DNA of 46,790 bases, from contig JAMPYF010000035.1 in NCBI GenBank assembly GCA_023700805.1, forward strand, positions 1 to 46,790, read 5' to 3'. Shown one piece after another: positions 43,042 to 46,790 of the stretch. The stretch is from Sulfuritalea sp. (lineage in GTDB: Bacteria > Pseudomonadota > Gammaproteobacteria > Burkholderiales > Rhodocyclaceae). The notes under the pieces are model-generated. The model did no database searches, was not told the origin of the DNA, and worked only from the letters and a program-made list of their open reading frames with translations. How positions within the stretch are numbered: position 1 is the first letter of the stretch; the number at the start of each line of letters is the position of its first letter. A program made the translations under genes and the position numbers.

Positions 43042-43884
43042 ATGACCGCACCGAGAACCCAGCCGGCGGGCCTGAGCAAGTGGGTGGTGACGCTGCCGCC
43101 GACAGTCTTCCTGCTGGCCTTCTTCCTGCTGCCGGCGCTGATCGTGGTGCTCGCCGGTTTTCGCGAGACCGGTGAGTTCGGCGGCCTGGCGCCGGTGGAC
43201 AGCGTCGCGGCGCTGTCGCTCGACGCCTACCGCTTCCTGCTGGGCGACGTCATCTACCTCGAAATCTTCGCCCGCTCGTTTCTGGTCGCCACGCTGACCA
43301 CGCTGATCTGCATCGTGCTGGCCTATCCGCTGGCCTGGCTGATCGCCCGCAGCCCCAGGCAGCGCCGCGATTTCCTGGTGCTGCTGGTGATCCTGCCCTT
43401 CGCCAGCAACTTCCTGGTCCGCATCTATGCCTGGATCATGCTGCTGGGGCCGGCCAACCTGCTGTACACGCCCTTCGCGGTGATCGTCGGCATGGTCTAT
43501 GCGCACCTGCCCTTCATGGTGCTGCCGCTCTACACCAACCTCGAAAAGCACGACCCGGCCCTGCTCGAAGCCGCACAGGATCTCGGCGCCGACGCCTGGA
43601 CGCGTTTCTGGCGCGTGACCTTCCCGCTCTCGCTGCCGGGCATCTTCTCCGGCTCGGCGCTGGTCTTCATCCCCGTGCTCGGCATGTTCGCCGTGCCCGA
43701 GCTGCTGGGCGGCACCGGCGACATCCTGATCGGCAACCTGATCAAGGAACAGTTCCTCGAAAACCGCGACTGGCCGCTCGGCTCCGCGCTGTCAATCATG
43801 CTCACGGCCTGCGTGCTGGCGCTCGCCGGCCTCGCGGCCTGGGCGGCGAAACGGGGGCTGCATGGGACGGAGGCGGTCACATGA
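43042..43884 (+). CDS. potB: polyamine ABC transporter permease PotB
   Basis: A 280-aa inner-membrane permease with six helices. The coupling loop (EAA motif) is EAAQDLGADAWTRFWRVTFP, which contacts PotA. GAGGAGGG (43031-43038) lies 3 nt before ATG 43042, tight but strong. It overlaps potC by ATGA (43881-43884). Confidence 0.93.
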   Translation: MTAPRTQPAGLSKWVVTLPPTVFLLAFFLLPALIVVLAGFRETGEFGGLAPVDSVAALSLDAYRFLLGDVIYLEIFARSFLVATLTTLICIVLAYPLAWLIARSPRQRRDFLVLLVILPFASNFLVRIYAWIMLLGPANLLYTPFAVIVGMVYAHLPFMVLPLYTNLEKHDPALLEAAQDLGADAWTRFWRVTFPLSLPGIFSGSALVFIPVLGMFAVPELLGGTGDILIGNLIKEQFLENRDWPLGSALSIMLTACVLALAGLAAWAAKRGLHGTEAVT

Positions 43885-44768
43885 ACCGCCCACCCCCCAG
43901 CCCCCGCCCCAAGGGCGGGGGTGACTACGGTTCGCCGCCCAAGGGCGGCTCCGGGTTGTTGGCTGGCGCTGCCTTGGGGCGGCCCGGCGGAGGCGCCGGC
44001 CGCTTCTGGCTGTGGGCCGCCTCGCTCGCCACCTACGCCTTCCTCTACATTCCGCTGGCGGTGGTGGTGCTGTTCTCCTTCAACGATTCGCTGCTCAATG
44101 CCGAATGGGTCGGCTTCACCACGCGCTGGTACGTCAAGCTGCTCCACGACGACGACATGCTGCGCGCCGCCGCCAATTCGCTGCTGATCGCGCTGGTGTC
44201 GAGCAGCGTGTCGACCGTGCTCGGCGCCATGGCCGGGCTCGCGATGCACCGCTACCGGCCGCGCTGGCTGCCCTTTCTGGTGCTGACCCCGGTGGCGATG
44301 CCGGAAATCCTGCTCGGCGTCTCGCTGCTGCTGTTCTTCCGCCAGGTGCTCGACCTATCGCTGGGCCTGTTCTCGATCCTCGTCGCGCACATCACCTTCA
44401 GCATCGGCTTCGTCGCCGTGATCGTGCGCGCGCGCCTGGCCGGCATGGACGAAAGCATCTTCGAGGCCGCGCGCGACCTCGGCGCGACGCCCTGGGCGAC
44501 CTTCCGCCGCATCACCCTGCCGCTGATCATGCCGGCGCTGATGGCGGGATTCCTGATGGCCTTCACGCTCTCCATCGACGATTTCGTGATCACCTTTTTC
44601 GTCGCCGGCGTCGGCGTGAACACCCTGCCGCTGCAGATTTACTCCATGATCAAGGTTGCCGTGACGCCCGAGGTCAATGCCATCTCGACCCTGCTGATGG
44701 CGCTGACCCTGACGCTGATCCTGGCCGCCAGCCGCTTCGCCCCCGACGTCCTGAAAGCTCGCCAATGA
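43881..44768 (+). CDS. potC: polyamine ABC transporter permease PotC with repeat-derived N-terminus
   Basis: A 295-aa permease. From F42 onward the sequence is ordinary PotC: FWLWAASLATYAFLYIPLAV, FSFNDS, and the coupling loop EAARDLGATPWATFRRITLP. Residues ~4-41 (PPPSPRPKGGGDYGSPPKGG and a Gly-rich continuation) have no counterpart in normal PotC and are encoded by two GC hairpins of a repeat family. The ATGA overlap with potB fixes the start, so the repeat lies downstream of a genuine start codon. Its effect on membrane insertion is unknown. It overlaps the next gene by ATGA (44765-44768). Confidence 0.9.
   Translation: MNRPPPSPRPKGGGDYGSPPKGGSGLLAGAALGRPGGGAGRFWLWAASLATYAFLYIPLAVVVLFSFNDSLLNAEWVGFTTRWYVKLLHDDDMLRAAANSLLIALVSSSVSTVLGAMAGLAMHRYRPRWLPFLVLTPVAMPEILLGVSLLLFFRQVLDLSLGLFSILVAHITFSIGFVAVIVRARLAGMDESIFEAARDLGATPWATFRRITLPLIMPALMAGFLMAFTLSIDDFVITFFVAGVGVNTLPLQIYSMIKVAVTPEVNAISTLLMALTLTLILAASRFAPDVLKARQ
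43891..43949. repeat. double GC hairpin repeat in potC start
   Basis: Hairpin 1: CCCCCGCCC (43901-43909), CAA, GGGCGGGGG (43913-43921). Hairpin 2: GCCGCCC (43934-43940), AA, GGGCGGC (43943-43949). The lead-in GCCCACCCCCCAGCCCC matches the intergenic copy near 28327 apart from two bases. On mRNA these hairpins would sit right after the potC start codon. Confidence 0.8.
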
Positions 44769-45202
44769 AAACGCCGTTGCCTGCCCGCGAAGCGGAATCC
44801 CAGGTACGCAGAGCGCGCCTGCGCCAACTCTCGACCCATGCGATCCTGGCCGTCGCCGGCCTGTTGCTGGCCGGCGCGGCCTGCGCCCAGGCTCCCGCCC
44901 ACGGCCGCTATCGCTGCTACGAACTGCCGGCTTATACCGTCATGGCCTGGTTCGACCTCGCCGCCGCCGGCATCAGCCTCAATGGCGACACGCCGCGACC
45001 GGTCCGCGTCGATGCCGCCACGGGCCGCATCGAACTGCCGCGCGGCTTGCTGCCGCCTTACCGCCACGGCTTCTACTTGCCGTCCGGGGCTGCCGGCGGC
45101 GATGCCGAGCGCATCACCATCGTGCTTGCCGCCCGCGCCGACGCGCGCCCCGGCCAGCGCGTCTGGGCGACGCTGCCGCGCTGCTACCTGACGACGCATT
45201 GA
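44765..45202 (+). CDS. secreted protein of unknown function in the pot operon
   Basis: A 145-aa product. After a charged N-terminal extension (MKTPLPAREAESQVRRARLR) comes a signal peptide (HAILAVAGLLLAGAACAQA) with likely cleavage after an Ala. The mature part is ~110 aa with two cysteines (RYRCYELP and LPRCYLTTH) that could pair, and mostly beta-type sequence (AERITIVLAARADA). I do not recognise a family. It sits between permease and binding-protein genes, 4 nt before potD, so a periplasmic role linked to polyamine uptake is likely but unproven. The extension is encoded by the complement of the 58-bp repeat; removing it leaves a normal short n-region. Confidence 0.8.
   Translation: MKTPLPAREAESQVRRARLRQLSTHAILAVAGLLLAGAACAQAPAHGRYRCYELPAYTVMAWFDLAAAGISLNGDTPRPVRVDAATGRIELPRGLLPPYRHGFYLPSGAAGGDAERITIVLAARADARPGQRVWATLPRCYLTTH
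44772..44829 (-). repeat. 58-bp dispersed repeat, copy B
   Basis: The complement matches 22298-22355 at 55 of 58 positions. It begins 7 nt after the A of the start codon (44765) and covers codons 3-22. Confidence 0.85.
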
Positions 45203-45206
45203 GGCC

Positions 45207-46292
45207 ATGCAAGGCTGCCGGCCATATAGTTTGCTGCGCGCGCTCGCCGCGCTGCTGGCGCTGGCCGCCATGCTCCCGGCGCATGCCGCCGACACGCTCT
45301 ACCTCTACAACTGGAACAACTACATTTCCGAGGACACGGTGCAGCGCTTCGAGGCGCATTGCCGCTGCGAACTGAAGCAGGACTATTACTCCGACAACGA
45401 GGAAATGCTGGCCAAGCTGGAAGCCGGCGCCGTCGGCTACGACGTCCTGGTGCCGACCGGCAATGCCGTCGAATCGCTGGTGCGCAGGAAGGCGCTGCGC
45501 GCAATCGACCGCGCGCAACTGCCCAATCTGCGCAACGTCAGGCGCGAGTTCCTCGACACCTGGTTCGATCCCGCCAACCGCTACTCGGTGCCCTATGCCA
45601 CCTCGGTGACCCTGCTCGGCTTCAATCTCGACAAGATGCGCGAACTGGGGCTGCCCACCGACAGCTGGGCGCTGATCTTCGAACCGCGCCACCTGCAGAA
45701 GCTCAAGGGCCGCGTCACCGTGCTCAACAGCCAGCGCGAACTGATGGCCGCCGCGATGCGCTACCTCGGCCATTCGGTGCAGGAGCACGATCCGCAAAAA
45801 TGGGAAGAGGCCAAGCGCCTGATCCTGCGCGCCAAGCCCTACTGGGCGGCCTTCTCCAACAGCACCTACATCAAGGACCTGGCCATCGGCACCATCTGGG
45901 TCGCCCACGGCTACTCCAACGACATGTGGCGGGCGCAGCAGGACGCCGCCGCGGCGAAGCGCCCCTTCCAGATAGGCTTCGCCACGCCGAAGGAAGGCGC
46001 GGTGCTGGCGGTGGACAACTTCGTGCTGCACAAGTCCGGCCGCCGGCCCGACCTGGCCCACCGCTTCATCGACTTCATGCTCGAAGGCCGCAACGCCGCC
46101 GACGTCTCCAACCTGATCGGCGCCGGCAACACCAACGCCGCCGCAATGCCGCACATCCTGCCCGAGATCGCCGCCAACCCCGGCATCTTCCCGCCGCCGG
46201 CAGAGCTGCAGCGCCTGGAAATGCTGCGCGACTTCGACCCGAAACTGCGCCGCACGCTGTCGCGGATGTGGACCGAGATCAAGGTGCGCTGA
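45207..46292 (+). CDS. potD: periplasmic polyamine-binding protein
   Basis: A 361-aa protein with signal peptide (LLRALAALLALAAMLPAHAA) and a mature start DTLYLYNWNNYISEDTVQRF typical of PotD/PotF. YDVLVPTGNAVESLVR and VPYATSVTLLGFN are family blocks. It delivers spermidine or putrescine to PotABC. It is the last gene of the operon; a stem GGCAGGC (46298-46304) with GCCTGCC (46313-46319) follows the stop but has no clear T-run. Confidence 0.92.
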   Translation: MQGCRPYSLLRALAALLALAAMLPAHAADTLYLYNWNNYISEDTVQRFEAHCRCELKQDYYSDNEEMLAKLEAGAVGYDVLVPTGNAVESLVRRKALRAIDRAQLPNLRNVRREFLDTWFDPANRYSVPYATSVTLLGFNLDKMRELGLPTDSWALIFEPRHLQKLKGRVTVLNSQRELMAAAMRYLGHSVQEHDPQKWEEAKRLILRAKPYWAAFSNSTYIKDLAIGTIWVAHGYSNDMWRAQQDAAAAKRPFQIGFATPKEGAVLAVDNFVLHKSGRRPDLAHRFIDFMLEGRNAADVSNLIGAGNTNAAAMPHILPEIAANPGIFPPPAELQRLEMLRDFDPKLRRTLSRMWTEIKVR

Positions 46293-46584
46293 GCGCGGGC
46301 AGGCGACAGGCGGCCTGCCGGCAGACGATTTCCTGTGGTTCGACAGGCTACCGTGCCCCCCCCACTTGTCAAAATGCCGGATAAATCGTTTAATCCAGAG
46401 CGGATAGCTTGGCCGGCTCCAAATGGCAACTGCCCAGCAGCCGGTTCATGGACCTTCCAGTGCTGTCGTAACGCCCCAGTTCCGCTGTGATCCAAAACAC
46501 GCCGTTTTAGGTGCTGCTAAATTTGGCCAAGGCATTGATGAAAAATGAATTGTCGTATTTCAGCGGCGTGTATTCCATCACTAT

Positions 46585-46624
46585 TGACGGGTTGCTTTCC
46601 ATCATGATGGAAAGCAATCCGTCA
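46585..46624. repeat. 40-bp palindrome, 19-bp arms
   Basis: Arms TGACGGGTTGCTTTCCATC (46585-46603) and GATGGAAAGCAATCCGTCA (46606-46624) pair with a single mismatch around AT. No T-run follows, so it is more like a recombination site or protein-binding site than a terminator. Confidence 0.8.
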
Positions 46625-46660
46625 TTAGTAAGCCACACTTAACGTTGAACTAAACCGCTG

Positions 46661-46693
46661 ACGCGGTGGTGGCGCTAGTCACCACCGCGTTTT
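46661..46693 (+). terminator. Rho-independent terminator-like hairpin
   Basis: Stem ACGCGGTGGTG (46661-46671) with CACCACCGCGT (46680-46690), 8-nt loop, and a four-T run. It lies 65 nt before the final gene and may insulate it from pot transcription. Confidence 0.65.
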
Positions 46694-46725
46694 GCATTTC
46701 AGAAGCCGTGTTGTCCATCCTGTCG

Positions 46726-46741
46726 TCGGGAATGTTCCCGA
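46726..46741. promoter_or_regulatory. 16-bp palindrome upstream of recombinase-like gene
   Basis: TCGGGAA-TG-TTCCCGA, perfect 7-bp arms, ending 17 nt before the ATG. Possible operator for self-regulation. Confidence 0.4.
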
Positions 46742-46758
46742 ATGACGAGGAGAACGAC

Positions 46759-46790
46759 ATGACTGAACTGCGCCAACGGATGGACGATGC
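46759..46790 (+). CDS. start of a gene, possibly a tyrosine recombinase (partial)
   Basis: Only eleven codons are in the window: MTELRQRMDDA, with GAGGAGAA (46747-46754) as ribosome site. The opening MTxLRQRM is familiar from tyrosine recombinases that accompany IS91-type elements, and the palindrome-rich upstream DNA fits a mobile element. With so few residues the assignment is a guess. Confidence 0.35.
   Translation, partial: MTELRQRMDD

Larger units (their letters stand above)
46293..46758. other. 466-nt gene-poor junction with palindromes
   Basis: After potD the composition changes: a C8 run near 46355, then AT-richer DNA from about 46380. It holds a 40-bp near-perfect palindrome (46585-46624), a terminator-like hairpin (46661-46693) and a small palindrome (46726-46741) just before the last gene. 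I see no convincing gene. The change in composition suggests the edge of a mobile element. Confidence 0.5.

Noticed and set aside
46390..46506. A 38-codon minus-strand open frame ending LEPAKLSALD.
   Set aside because: It looks somewhat protein-like but is short, has no ribosome site at its only ATG (19 codons) and matches nothing I recognise; it may be a remnant.

Overview
The window comes from a GC-rich (roughly two-thirds G+C) Gram-negative chromosome. Gene content points to a betaproteobacterium, probably Rhodocyclales or a Sterolibacteriaceae-like group: monofunctional RelA, class I [4Fe-4S] fumarase, MtfA, polyamine ABC transporter, a betaproteobacterial AddAB-like helicase/nuclease pair, PrkA-YeaH-SpoVR. 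The taxonomic placement is inference from gene families only. No rRNA, tRNA or CRISPR array was seen.

Layout. 1-3096: end of prkA, then yeaH and spoVR/ycgB, one stress/stationary-phase operon. 3142-4793 (minus): a DMT-family exporter and the zinc peptidase mtfA, coupled by an ATGA overlap. 4831-8249: relA, then a MASE2-GGDEF diguanylate cyclase. 8246-9792 (minus): a metallophosphoesterase and murI. 9921-11084: a 54-aa membrane protein behind a PmrA/QseB-like box, then a CDF metal transporter. 11107-13156 (minus): yqhA-like gene and class I fumarase. 13430-15412: acetyl-CoA synthetase (acs) with a clear terminator. 15723-19520: a 1265-aa serralysin-like RTX metalloprotease with seven ~54-aa internal repeats. 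19608-28267: a six-gene signalling operon (small membrane protein, SLC5 symporter-histidine kinase, receiver-only regulator, kinase-like/DEDDh exonuclease fusion, two DUF294 nucleotidyltransferase-like proteins). 28427-32542: divergent feoB, CZB zinc protein, MaoC hydratase, nitroreductase, hslR. 32619-34149: rmuC and a 38-aa membrane peptide. 34221-40887: ORF6N DNA-binding protein, then a PD-(D/E)XK nuclease and a UvrD-type helicase-nuclease. 40907-41839: DHH phosphoesterase. 41907-46292: potABC, a secreted protein of unknown role, and potD. 46293-46790: a gene-poor stretch with strong palindromes leading into the first codons of what may be a tyrosine recombinase.

How the parts fit. The symporter-kinase operon lies in the same neighbourhood as acs and resembles the CbrA/CrbS families that govern carbon and acetate use, so acs may be one of its targets. 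The exonuclease and two nucleotidyltransferase-like proteins in that operon suggest a signalling output beyond phosphotransfer.

The most unusual signal is at DNA level. Short dispersed repeats sit inside reading frames: a 58-bp element (55/58 identical) lies in frame in the ATPase domain of the symporter-kinase and, inverted, right after the start codon of the secreted protein in the pot operon. A second, hairpin-type repeat forms the N-terminus of PotC, again right after its ATGA-coupled start. A 17-bp head of the first element recurs in both AddAB-like genes. Two large perfect palindromes sit inside the ORF6N gene. Together these look like palindromic elements that colonise coding sequence without breaking the frame.
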